Origin: Alkalicoccobacillus murimartini
GTDB taxonomy: Bacteria; Bacillota; Bacilli; Bacillales; Bacillaceae_D
Direction: 5' to 3'
Assembly (NCBI RefSeq): GCF_030813245.1
Contig: NZ_JAUSUA010000004.1
Span: forward strand, 62,001 to 126,000
Length of the DNA: 64,000 bases
A program made the position numbers and the translations under genes. Positions 17,259-25,813 of the stretch are shown here, piece after piece (position 1 is the first letter of the stretch; every line of letters begins with the position of its first letter). Below the pieces are notes generated by a model, which saw nothing but the letters and a program-made list of their open reading frames with translations, ran no database searches and had not been told where the DNA came from.

Positions 17259-18170
17259 CTAGGTTGAAGGTACATCACTAATCGTCATTTTGCCTTCCTG
17301 TTGTCTCTCTTTTCGTAACCATTGCTTAAATACATAACCGATTGTTATTCCGTACACAATTTCCTGCATGATTTTCATTAAGACACCAGCAAGCTGTTGA
17401 TCCATCCTCGCATCTAAAAAGGTGAAGGACGAAGGTCCATTAAACATCGTAAGCGGGACTTCCATTCCAGCAGGCAAGCAATAGGACATGACATTTGCCC
17501 AGATAAGCGGGTCTGTATAAGTAGCATACATCGTTTCCGGAGCAAAGATAATTAAAGCACAAGCAGGCGTAATTAAAATACCGTTCGCAAAGATATAACC
17601 AATTCTCCGTAAATCAGGAAGCTGATAAGCATTTGGAAGTGGGGCAAGCATATGCCACCACATCAAAATAGCCGCTCCAAACAAACCATATTGATATAAG
17701 CTATGTAATACGGGTGCCTGCATAAGGCTATCAAACATAAAAGGTACATGGTAGAATGAAAATAGACCATTAAATAATAAAAGTGCTAAAATAGGATTGC
17801 CTATAAAACGAATAAGTGGCTGTATTTTTAATCTTTTCGAATAGTTGGATACTTGGTGGAGAACCCATGTCGGCATTCCAAGTAATAATAATGGAACGGC
17901 AACAAAATATGCTAACACCATTTGGAGCATATGAATGCTCATAATCATGTGCCCCGTTAGATAAAAAGGACTTCCCCACCCCCCATATAGCGCAATCAGT
18001 CCTAAACCAAAGTAGATTTTATGCCTAACACGAGTGGGCTTCTCTGTTTTATTTCTGCTTTTTTCTATATGTAGTAACCATGCATAAAGTAATGCTATAA
18101 CAACGATGCCACCCATTAGTTCCGGTGTCCAAAGTGCACGAAATCCAAAAGTAGTCCACAGAGACTCCAT
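17259..18170 (-). CDS. ctaG: CtaG-type cytochrome oxidase assembly membrane protein
   Basis: A 303-residue multi-pass membrane protein (about seven hydrophobic spans) of the Bacillus CtaG family (caa3_CtaG). It is needed for an active cytochrome caa3 oxidase in Bacillus subtilis. Conserved histidine-rich transmembrane motifs are visible (G-H-M-I-M-S-I-H-M near residue 73, W-W-H-M near 172). This family is unrelated to proteobacterial Cox11/CtaG. The ATG follows AGGAGGAGAACC. It pairs with the Sco1-like gene, while the oxidase subunits are not in the window. Confidence 0.88.
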   Translation of the reverse strand: MESLWTTFGFRALWTPELMGGIVVIALLYAWLLHIEKSRNKTEKPTRVRHKIYFGLGLIALYGGWGSPFYLTGHMIMSIHMLQMVLAYFVAVPLLLLGMPTWVLHQVSNYSKRLKIQPLIRFIGNPILALLLFNGLFSFYHVPFMFDSLMQAPVLHSLYQYGLFGAAILMWWHMLAPLPNAYQLPDLRRIGYIFANGILITPACALIIFAPETMYATYTDPLIWANVMSYCLPAGMEVPLTMFNGPSSFTFLDARMDQQLAGVLMKIMQEIVYGITIGYVFKQWLRKERQQEGKMTISDVPST

Positions 18171-18320
18171 GTGGTTCTCCTCCTAATATTAAATGTCTGA
18201 CTGCCTCAATTGGGCGCTTCTTCACCTACACTATACCACAAATGAAAACGTATCCGCAGAACATTTCAAAGACCCATTACGGAAACTCATAGATTGCTAT
18301 GTAGTAGAAAGGATTTACTT

Positions 18321-19139
18321 ATGTCAACTAAACATTTAATTGCACTAGATCTTGATGGAACCCTTTTAACCGACTCTAAACAAATCTCAGAACGCTCGAA
18401 ACAAGCCATCGTTAAAGCAAGAGCAGATGGTCACCTCGTCGCGATCTCAACTGGTCGTCCAGTTCGCGCCAGCATTCAATATTACCGCGAACTAGGTTTA
18501 GATACACCTATGGTTAACTTTAACGGAGCATTTGTTCATCATCCTGACCAGTCGGCGTTTGGCGCTTATCATACGCCTCTTGACCTAAAAACGGCCAAAA
18601 CCGTCATTGAAACCTGTGAAGCCTTTAACGTTAGCAATATTATGGTTGAAGTCATTGATGACTTTTACTTACGCTACAAAGATGAATTATTTGTAGAAGC
18701 CTTTACAGCTGGACAGAATCCAATTGATTATGGAAACCTTCTAACATTGTTAAAGGATGCTCCTACCTCTGTCTTAATTCATCCACAAGAGAACCAAAGT
18801 GATTCACTGCGCTACCTGCTTGATCAATCACACGCCGAAGTAATTGAGCAACGCGTTTGGGGTGCTCCGTGGAGTATTATCGAAATTATTCGTGCGGGAG
18901 TGAACAAAGCTGTTGGCTTAAAACGAATAGCCGATTATTATGGCATTCCACAAGAACGAATTATTGCATTCGGAGATGAAGACAATGACTTGGAAATGTT
19001 GGAATATGCCGGCCAAGGAGTTGCGATGGGCAATGCAATCTCTGAGTTAAAAACCACGGCTAACTTTGTAACAGGCTCAAACGAAAATGACGGCATTGCG
19101 GACTATCTAGAAGAAGCCCTTAATCTAACCGCAAAATAG
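18321..19139 (+). CDS. Cof-type HAD phosphatase
   Basis: A 272-residue haloacid-dehalogenase hydrolase of the Cof/YitU-like class, acting on phosphorylated small molecules. Motif I is A-L-D-L-D-G-T-L-L near residue 8, motif II S-T-G-R-P near 43, and motif IV G-D-E-D-N-D-L-E-M near 210, with a type IIB cap between. I choose ATG 18321, preceded by GAAAGGAT; an upstream in-frame start at 18294 would add nine residues without a ribosome site. The substrate cannot be told from sequence. Confidence 0.9.
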   Translation: MSTKHLIALDLDGTLLTDSKQISERSKQAIVKARADGHLVAISTGRPVRASIQYYRELGLDTPMVNFNGAFVHHPDQSAFGAYHTPLDLKTAKTVIETCEAFNVSNIMVEVIDDFYLRYKDELFVEAFTAGQNPIDYGNLLTLLKDAPTSVLIHPQENQSDSLRYLLDQSHAEVIEQRVWGAPWSIIEIIRAGVNKAVGLKRIADYYGIPQERIIAFGDEDNDLEMLEYAGQGVAMGNAISELKTTANFVTGSNENDGIADYLEEALNLTAK

Positions 19140-19219
19140 TCCGAATCTCAGTTGCTAGGCTCACTAATTCTTATGTATGATAAACTTGCTAGAGTGATCA
19201 TGTTGTAAGGGGGAAAAGA

Positions 19220-19675
19220 ATGGTTGAGATTGTAAAAGTGGACAATAGCGCTGACAAGCTGCTTCGGAGCCAGATTGTTGATTTATTAATGGAACAAATG
19301 GAATCAATCGGCCCAAAGGATGGACGCCCAGAATTAGAAGGCACCATAGATCGAGCACTTGAAGAAGAATCAAAAGCACATTTGTTTATCGCCATCTATC
19401 AACAACAAGTCATCGGTGCCGCATTTCTCAATGTCGGCCTCAGCCTCGGCAAAGGCGGTCAATACATATGGCTCAACGATTTATTCGTCAGCAAAAACTA
19501 TCGAAATAGAGGCATTGCCAAGAAGCTTCTCTTACGTATTATCTACTGGGCTGAACAAAAGCAAATAAAAGGAATCGAACTTGAGACCGGCAGAAACAAT
19601 GAAGCCACCAAAGCACTTTATAATTCACTTGGTTTTTACGATGTGATCTCTAAAAGATATGGATTTCGTTTCTAA
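19220..19675 (+). CDS. GNAT family N-acetyltransferase
   Basis: A 151-residue acetyl-CoA-dependent acetyltransferase. The pyrophosphate-binding motif A is clear (L-F-V-S-K-N-Y-R-N-R-G-I-A-K-K-L near residue 90-105). Motif B follows near the end (A-T-K-A-L-Y-N-S-L-G-F). The start follows AAGGGGGAA. It stands alone between the HAD gene and a strong terminator. The acceptor is unknown. Confidence 0.9.
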   Translation: MVEIVKVDNSADKLLRSQIVDLLMEQMESIGPKDGRPELEGTIDRALEEESKAHLFIAIYQQQVIGAAFLNVGLSLGKGGQYIWLNDLFVSKNYRNRGIAKKLLLRIIYWAEQKQIKGIELETGRNNEATKALYNSLGFYDVISKRYGFRF

Positions 19676-19697
19676 TAAAATCATCATAGAAGTTTCT

Positions 19698-19741
19698 AAA
19701 ACGAAAATTAGTCATTTATCTATGACTAGTTTTCGTTTTTT
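19698..19741 (+). terminator. Terminator after the GNAT gene
   Basis: AAAACGAAAA/TTTTCGTTTT outer arms and TAGTCAT/ATGACTA inner arms form a long stem with a T run. Strong and roughly symmetrical. Confidence 0.9.
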
Positions 19742-19799
19742 GGGCTGGATCTCTTTATCATGGAATGAATCGCTGATCACCCTTTGGAGGGAGGAGGGT

Positions 19800-20400
19800 G
19801 CCGCTCTTGGTGGATGCTCTTTCGGCTTGATTCTGAGCTGGTTTGGCTTGGTAACGAGTGCTTCTTCTTAGTATGATCCTCTTTCTTCTTGCTCCCCAGC
19901 TGATCTGGCTTGGTAACGGGTGCTTCTTCTTGGTATGATCCTCTCTTTCTTGCTCCCGAGCTGACTCGGCTTGGTAACGAGGTCTCTCTTGGTAGATCCT
20001 CTTCCTTCTTGCTCCCGCTTTGATTCCGCTTGGTAAGCTCTGCTCTCTCATGGAAATACCTTGTCCTTCTTGTTTCCAAGTTGATTCGACTTGGTGACAC
20101 ATGCTCCTCCTTGGTAAGATCCTCCCCTTCTTGCTCCCGCAATGATCCATCTTGCTATCGCTTGCTCTCTCTTGGTAGATCCTCTTTCTTCTTGCTCCCG
20201 AACGGATACATCTTGCTAACGCTTGCTCTCTCTTGGTAGATCCTCTTTCTTCTTGCTCCCGAACAGATCCATCTTGCTAACGCTCACTCTCTCTTGGTAG
20301 ATCCTCTTCCTTCTTGCTCCCGAACGGATCCAGCTTGCTAACGCTCGCTCTCTCTTAGTAATCCCCCTCCACTCGCTCCCGAACCATTCCTTCTTGGTAT
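19800..20400. repeat. 61-bp tandem repeat array, about 10 copies
   Basis: The anchor CTTGCTCCC (or a variant) recurs at 19826 (degenerate), 19888, 19949, 20008, 20069, 20130, 20191, 20252, 20313 and 20372: intervals of 62, 61, 59, 61, 61, 61, 61, 61 and 59 bases. Each unit also carries CTTGGTA(G/A), GATCC, and CTTGCTAACG or CTTGGTAACG. The plus strand is rich in C and T. The right-hand copies (20161-20340) are nearly identical and the left ones are more worn. Because 61 is not a multiple of three, each unit shifts the reading frame, so the long minus-strand frames across it are probably not genes. No spacers separate the units, so it is not CRISPR. Role unknown. Confidence 0.9.
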
Positions 20401-20569
20401 GACCTCCTCCATTTCAACCTACTCCCTTACCGATTTCAGACAAGCTTTGTTTAAAGGTTGCCCATTTTTATTGGAATTGGGTTTTTTGCGTCTTTTTTTT
20501 GCTGGTTTTACATATGATGTAGCAAACTTAACAACAGTATTTGATGCTTGAAAAGGGGTGTGCACACTC

Positions 20570-21169
20570 ATGAGAGACGCGTATTTTGATGTAGAATTCT
20601 CTGAAGTTTACATCGAGCTAACCAAAACGGCTCTTCATCAGTTTATAAAACGAATGATGAGTCAGCATTACTCTCTCTTCTGGAGATACGATACCACCAC
20701 CATTTTCTTGATGATTGAAATGGAAGATTATATTCATGAACTTCCATTTGTTCGTAACACAACATTTTTGACATTGTCTGCGGAGCGCTTGAATATCTAT
20801 GATGAAACACTCGCTGCGGCCATTGAAAAGCTGTTGCAATGCGAAAAAGGAAATGGCGTCGTAAAACGGGCAAGTAAAGGCCCGATGTACATTACCTCAT
20901 ACCAAGCTGGGGACATTGAATCCATGATTGAAATCGATGGGAGTGAGAAAGTCATGATGAACCGAAATGGCTCGATGGTCCAGTATCGGGATGACGGAAA
21001 AGCGTTAGAACCTCGTACAATCTTTAATATGATGAACCTTGAAATTGATTATGTGCTTATGGAACTATTCGAATCACTTCAAGATCAAGATGAAAAGAAA
21101 GTCGTTCTGCATAAGCAAAGACTGAAACGACTGACAAATCGACGTGATCAAGTTAAACAACTTTTATAA
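20570..21169 (+). CDS. Hypothetical protein, 199 residues
   Basis: The start at ATG 20570 follows AAAAGGGG with 12 bases; GTG 20558 in frame touches the ribosome site. The protein is cytoplasmic, with an N-terminal mixed alpha/beta part (residues 1-75). A middle segment (about 95-135) has a G-S-M-V-Q-Y-R-D-D-G-K strand pair. The C-terminal helix-rich part (about 145-199: I-D-Y-V-L-M-E-L-F-E-S-L) loosely resembles IDEAL-domain proteins. I do not recognise the family. It is followed by its own terminator, and the YwqB/YwqA-like pair starts about 170 bases later. Confidence 0.75.
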   Translation: MRDAYFDVEFSEVYIELTKTALHQFIKRMMSQHYSLFWRYDTTTIFLMIEMEDYIHELPFVRNTTFLTLSAERLNIYDETLAAAIEKLLQCEKGNGVVKRASKGPMYITSYQAGDIESMIEIDGSEKVMMNRNGSMVQYRDDGKALEPRTIFNMMNLEIDYVLMELFESLQDQDEKKVVLHKQRLKRLTNRRDQVKQLL

Positions 21170-21195
21170 CTCCATCCTGAATCACACCTCTTACA

Positions 21196-21226
21196 GCAAG
21201 CACAGATTCTAGTGCTTGCATTTTTT
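21196..21226 (+). terminator. Terminator after the 20570 gene
   Basis: GCAAGCAC and GTGCTTGC arms around an 8-base loop, then A and six T residues. Confidence 0.9.
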
Positions 21227-21337
21227 CGGGCACACTTAGATTAAACATCTTTCTACATAACCACCTCCCTGCCTTTATTTCTCTGCCATAAAAAGTTACA
21301 ATAGAGAGATCGGTTCAAGACAGAAGAGGTGATAAGC

Positions 21338-22597
21338 ATGGATTTACCCGTTCATATCGATATGGAAGAAGCGGCAACTGCCCTGCAGCCTGCTATCCAC
21401 TCTACCTATAAAAAATTGGCAGCTTCACGTTATTTTACGGCCAGCCATCTGGAGCTGATCTCATCCGAAGCGAAACATGTCATAAACACCCACGCCAATG
21501 AAACGGGTGCGTATGGATATTTACTATATATAGAAGGTGTTTTTTCTCTCTCTCGCTCAAGTTCAACACAAGACCAGAGCTTTAGACGGTTTGAGCATTT
21601 TTATCGTTCGCTTGGTGAGGTGATTAAACAATCCCTTGAAAGTAATAAGGATTCGCATGATGCTTTTCTTTTTATGAATCAAATGGCTAAACGAATGGAG
21701 AAAGATCAACGTGATCTTTTTGCTCCATGGCCAGGTCTAATTCAACAATGTATCCCTTGCTTATCCGCTGGACATATTGAAAAACTAGATGAAAAGCTCA
21801 AACCTTACACATTTAATGAAGGTGCGACCCATGCTGTATTGGTTAAAAGCTATCTTTCACTTTTAGCTGGACGAGAAAAAAATGCGCTTCAGCAATTAAT
21901 GTCTCTTACTACCAATTGGACAGAACAACAGATCACACCTCATTTTCGTTGTTTAGAGGAACGTGAACGATGGGACACTATTCTATTATGGCTGAAGCAG
22001 CTTTTCCCTTTGAAATCAGATGGACGTTATGGATCACTGCAAGCCTTTGCTGATCGTAGTAATGCCCAATTAAATAAAAATGGCGCTTTCTTATCTCATG
22101 TATGGGACCGTTGGCTCCTAGCGCCAAGCTTTCAGCGATATGCTGCTCTGACGACACATGAAAGTAAAGAAAAGAAACAACAAATAGTTGATTATTTGTT
22201 ACCTAAACTTGAAGGTCAGCTTCATCACACTCAGACGGTCCAAGTTTATATCCGTCTCCTACATGAGCAGCAGCGCTTTGATAAGGCAGCTGAATATTTC
22301 TTAATGTATGAACGGAATCCACTTCGACTTCAAGAAGATAAAGAAGCGTTACTTCATGACATGAAAGTAAGCTCACCTCACCTCGTAAAACCAGTTTTCC
22401 ATCAATTTGTGGTTAGATTGGCTGAAAAGAAGTCCAGGGCTCACTATGAAAAAGCCGCTCATTACGTCCATGAGTTAATGCTTGTGTATAGTCAAGAGAA
22501 TAACGAGGAACGATTTCAACACTATATTCAGTTATTAAAATCTGAATACAAAACCTACCGTGCTTTTATCAAGGAGCTGAATTTTATTCATGCGTAA
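21338..22597 (+). CDS. YwqB-like helical protein lacking a SWIM zinc finger
   Basis: A 419-residue protein that is nearly all helical, with TPR-like repeats in its second half (Q-V-Y-I-R-L-L-H-E-Q-Q-R-F-D-K-A-A-E). The C-terminus (Y-E-K-A-A-H-Y-V-H-E-L then K-S-E-Y-K-T-Y-R-A-F-I-K-E-L) resembles the C-terminal part of SWIM-domain proteins such as YwqB, the partner of the SNF2 protein YwqA. The SWIM signature C-x-C-(n)-C-x-H is absent. ATG 21338 follows AAGAGGTG; the GTG at 21329 lies inside that ribosome site. It overlaps the SNF2 helicase gene by 8 bases, so the two are co-expressed. Confidence 0.6.
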   Translation: MDLPVHIDMEEAATALQPAIHSTYKKLAASRYFTASHLELISSEAKHVINTHANETGAYGYLLYIEGVFSLSRSSSTQDQSFRRFEHFYRSLGEVIKQSLESNKDSHDAFLFMNQMAKRMEKDQRDLFAPWPGLIQQCIPCLSAGHIEKLDEKLKPYTFNEGATHAVLVKSYLSLLAGREKNALQQLMSLTTNWTEQQITPHFRCLEERERWDTILLWLKQLFPLKSDGRYGSLQAFADRSNAQLNKNGAFLSHVWDRWLLAPSFQRYAALTTHESKEKKQQIVDYLLPKLEGQLHHTQTVQVYIRLLHEQQRFDKAAEYFLMYERNPLRLQEDKEALLHDMKVSSPHLVKPVFHQFVVRLAEKKSRAHYEKAAHYVHELMLVYSQENNEERFQHYIQLLKSEYKTYRAFIKELNFIHA

Positions 22598-25592
22598 AAT
22601 GATTATACATGGGGGCTGGATTAACAAGAATTTGTTTGTTTGGGCCGAGCAAGTTAAAAAGTCAAGGTTTGATCAGGTAGACAGCTTCAAATATCCGTTC
22701 CTTTATTCACCATTTGAATTAAAATTATTGCTCTATCAATATGATCCCCACTCTTTTTATGGGACGTTTATTCAAACAGGGCAAGCGATTCTTCAAGTAC
22801 CGCTTATTAATCGTCAGGTTCAGTCCCCTGCTGGTGAAGCGACTATATATCAAGCTGATGCCCAGACTAAGCACTACCCTTTCCCAGTGGAAGGCATACA
22901 GTTAACACCAGACGAGTTTGTTTGGCAGCTACCGCTAATAAAAAGATGGGCAGAGCTTCCCCATGTTGAAGTAGGAGCAGATTTACGTGTATGGATACAG
23001 CTTGCAGATGAGGTATGGTCCATTATAGAAGACGGACATTTTCAGCCTGCTGCAGATGGGAGCTGGCGCCTCAAAGAAGATGTGATTCCTTTAGAAGCCT
23101 GGACATCCTCAGTGCCTAAAGCTAGCCTCTCTCTTCAATCTGAACAATCAATGGCTAAACAAGAGCAAACAAAAGCAGAAAATGAATCACATGTGTTGGA
23201 TACATTAAACTTGATCAGTGATGCAGCAATTCGATTATTAATACAAGATCCAGAGGTAAACGAGGCCTTTTCGGAGTGGAAAAATAGTGTTGGTGATCAG
23301 TGGAAATCATTGGTACAATCACTGGCCTCATCAAGTCAAAACACGCAGATACCGCAAACGTCTAATCGCCTGGAGCAAGAGTTAGGAACGGTCAAGCTAG
23401 CCCCATTTCAGACAGCGCTTCGAATTGAAGAGCCGAATGATTCAGCAGATCCATGGATTGTAAAGCTTTGTTTGGCAGACCGTGTCCACTCTTCGTATAT
23501 TGTTGATATGGTTGACTTGGAAAAAGGTGAACATCCATGGAGAGTGAACCCAATTAGTCAACTAAAATCAGATGCAAAAGCTATTTCAAGAGCCGTTCCT
23601 TATTTAAATGAGATCGGTCTTTCCCACGCTCAGGTTGAATTAAGTGCTGAGGACGTGTTCTCTTTATGTACAGCCTATGATCAACAGTTAAGAGACATCG
23701 ATATTCATTTAATTGTTCCTAATTGGCTGCGACAACGAAAACAAATGAGCGTTAATTTAGCGGTGGAAACACCGACACAGGATAGTGCGTATAGCGAACC
23801 GTTATTAAACTGGGAAAATGTTGCGGACTTCACCTATAACATCGCAATAGGAGACGTTGTGCTTTCTGCTGATGACTTTTCTCAATATGTTGAAGAGAAA
23901 CGTCCCTTTATATATCAGAATGGTCAATGGGTCGCCTGGGACCCTTCTATGGCGAAGAAGCTACAAACCTATTTAAACCAACTTGAAAATAAAGCTACGT
24001 ATCTAGATACCCTTTTACTTAATGAAGGAGAAGACGATCAAGATCAACTTGAGTTGGATGTCGAATGGGATGTCGAATGGCAATCGGAAATGAAAACAAG
24101 CTTAACACAGGTTTATCAAGAAAAACCTTCACTTATTGAGTTGCCCGAAACATTTAATGGAGAACTTAGAGCGTATCAGCATGAAGGAGTTTCTTGGTTA
24201 GCTCATCTTCGTCGCGCAGGATTCGGAGCCGTGTTAGCAGATGATATGGGGTTAGGAAAGTCTATCCAAACCCTTGTCTATATGCAATATGTAAAAGAAG
24301 CTCAAGAAAAAGCAAACGAAGTAGCAGAGCCTTTTTTACTGATCTGCCCAACTTCACTGCTATACAATTGGTCTCATGAAGCCAACCAATTCGCTTCAAA
24401 TCTAAGGGTTTTTATCCACCACGGTCAAACTAGAATTACTCAGTTTCTAGACAATGAAGAGCTAAGCCAATGGGATGTAGTGCTCACATCTTATCAGCTT
24501 GCCGTTAGAGACGCGGAAGCCTTTAAAACGATTCATTGGAATGGCATGGTTTTAGACGAAGCACAGCATATAAAAAATGTGGATACGAAACAGCGACGCG
24601 TGATTAAGCAGTTCAAGGCCACTCATATCTTTGCCTTAACAGGAACGCCTATTGAAAACCGCCTTAGAGAGCTTTGGTCCCTAATGGATGTTACGAACCC
24701 TGGTTTATTAGGTCGGTATGGATCGTTCCAAAATCAATTTATTAAGCGCATCGAAAAAGAAAAAGATCAAGAACGATTACAACAATTGCAAGCAACCATT
24801 CGACCTTTTGTCATGCGCAGAAAAAAGAATGATCTGTCATTGCAATTAAATCTACCTGAGAAGCGTGAGCGTATTCATCACGTTCACCTCTCACTTGAAC
24901 AAGCAGCGTATTATCAAGCGATTGTGGAAGAAGTAACGAAACAACTTCATGAGGTATCAAACATGGAGAGAAGGTCCTTAATCCTCAGAAGTTTAACTCG
25001 CTTAAAGCAAATCTGTAATCACCCAGCACATTTCTTGAAATCAAAAGAAATGGAAGCCCACGAATCGGGTAAATGGAATGAATTTCTGCGTATCATCGAC
25101 GAGATTCAAGGTAAGGGTGAAAAAGTATTGATCTTTACTCAATACAAAGAAATGGGTGCACTAATCACGCAAGAATTAGAGAAACGATTTGATCACCCTG
25201 TTCCTTTTTTACACGGTAGCTTAACTCGAGCAATGAGACAGGCTGTCATTAGTGATTTCCAATCCAACGATGAAACAACCGCTTTTGTGCTTTCACTAAA
25301 AGCTGGTGGAGTCGGATTGAACTTAACTGCCGCTACACATGTCATTCATTATGACAGATGGTGGAACCCTGCTGTAGAAAATCAGGCAACGGACCGTGCT
25401 TTTAGAATTGGGCAAACCTCTGATGTCACTGTCCATAAATTAATTACGACTGGCACAGTAGAAGAGCGAATTGATCGAATGCTTGTGACAAAACAGTCTC
25501 TTGCCGATGAAATATTATCTGCAGATGCTGCTAAACTAACAGAAATGACCGACGATGAAGTTCTTGATTTAATTCGATTAACTAGAGAATAG
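22590..25592 (+). CDS. SNF2-family DNA-dependent ATPase, YwqA-like
   Basis: A 1000-residue superfamily 2 translocase. The N-terminal half (about 1-480) is the bacterial SNF2-associated region. The ATPase core starts near 510: Walker A D-D-M-G-L-G-K-S near 550, L-D-E-A-Q-H near 656, L-T-G-T-P-I-E-N-R near 690, and motifs V-VI ending in R-A-F-R-I-G-Q near 935. Bacterial relatives (RapA- or YwqA-like) remodel or move along DNA; the cellular job in Bacillus is not settled. It overlaps the YwqB-like gene upstream and is followed 12 bases later by a 55-residue gene. Confidence 0.93.
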   Translation: MRKMIIHGGWINKNLFVWAEQVKKSRFDQVDSFKYPFLYSPFELKLLLYQYDPHSFYGTFIQTGQAILQVPLINRQVQSPAGEATIYQADAQTKHYPFPVEGIQLTPDEFVWQLPLIKRWAELPHVEVGADLRVWIQLADEVWSIIEDGHFQPAADGSWRLKEDVIPLEAWTSSVPKASLSLQSEQSMAKQEQTKAENESHVLDTLNLISDAAIRLLIQDPEVNEAFSEWKNSVGDQWKSLVQSLASSSQNTQIPQTSNRLEQELGTVKLAPFQTALRIEEPNDSADPWIVKLCLADRVHSSYIVDMVDLEKGEHPWRVNPISQLKSDAKAISRAVPYLNEIGLSHAQVELSAEDVFSLCTAYDQQLRDIDIHLIVPNWLRQRKQMSVNLAVETPTQDSAYSEPLLNWENVADFTYNIAIGDVVLSADDFSQYVEEKRPFIYQNGQWVAWDPSMAKKLQTYLNQLENKATYLDTLLLNEGEDDQDQLELDVEWDVEWQSEMKTSLTQVYQEKPSLIELPETFNGELRAYQHEGVSWLAHLRRAGFGAVLADDMGLGKSIQTLVYMQYVKEAQEKANEVAEPFLLICPTSLLYNWSHEANQFASNLRVFIHHGQTRITQFLDNEELSQWDVVLTSYQLAVRDAEAFKTIHWNGMVLDEAQHIKNVDTKQRRVIKQFKATHIFALTGTPIENRLRELWSLMDVTNPGLLGRYGSFQNQFIKRIEKEKDQERLQQLQATIRPFVMRRKKNDLSLQLNLPEKRERIHHVHLSLEQAAYYQAIVEEVTKQLHEVSNMERRSLILRSLTRLKQICNHPAHFLKSKEMEAHESGKWNEFLRIIDEIQGKGEKVLIFTQYKEMGALITQELEKRFDHPVPFLHGSLTRAMRQAVISDFQSNDETTAFVLSLKAGGVGLNLTAATHVIHYDRWWNPAVENQATDRAFRIGQTSDVTVHKLITTGTVEERIDRMLVTKQSLADEILSADAAKLTEMTDDEVLDLIRLTRE

Positions 25593-25604
25593 AGGAGGTT
25601 TTCC

Positions 25605-25772
25605 ATGACACTCGATCCAATCTTTGAGTCCTTTTGGAAAGCAGACTCAGATGAACTAGCCAAAAGACCAACGGATGAGATACAAGTCTCGGCTGAAGAA
25701 GAAGGCGAAGCGTGGGCATCATTTCGCAAAGCTGTTCAACAGGCAGCTACTAAACGAGATCATAAAGAATAA
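25605..25772 (+). CDS. Small acidic hypothetical protein, 55 residues
   Basis: An ATG at 25605 follows AGAGGAGG with good spacing, 12 bases after the SNF2 gene. The product begins M-T-L-D-P-I-F-E-S-F-W-K and ends in a helix F-R-K-A-V-Q-Q-A-A-T-K-R. It is predicted cytoplasmic with no cysteine. A terminator begins at its stop codon, so it is the last gene of the operon. I know no homologue by name. It may work with the helicase. Confidence 0.7.
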   Translation: MTLDPIFESFWKADSDELAKRPTDEIQVSAEEEGEAWASFRKAVQQAATKRDHKE

Positions 25773-25813
25773 AAAAAAGCGATGACAATCTAAGATTGTC
25801 CATCGCTTTTTTT
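25771..25813. terminator. Bidirectional terminator
   Basis: GCGATG-ACAATC and GATTGT-CATCGC arms (one bulged C) lie between A and T runs. It serves the SNF2 operon from the left and the lipoprotein gene from the right. Confidence 0.9.

Noticed and set aside
19800-20400. Possible CRISPR array
   Set aside because: The 61-bp units are directly adjacent and similar along their whole length, with no unique spacers between short repeats, and no cas gene is present.
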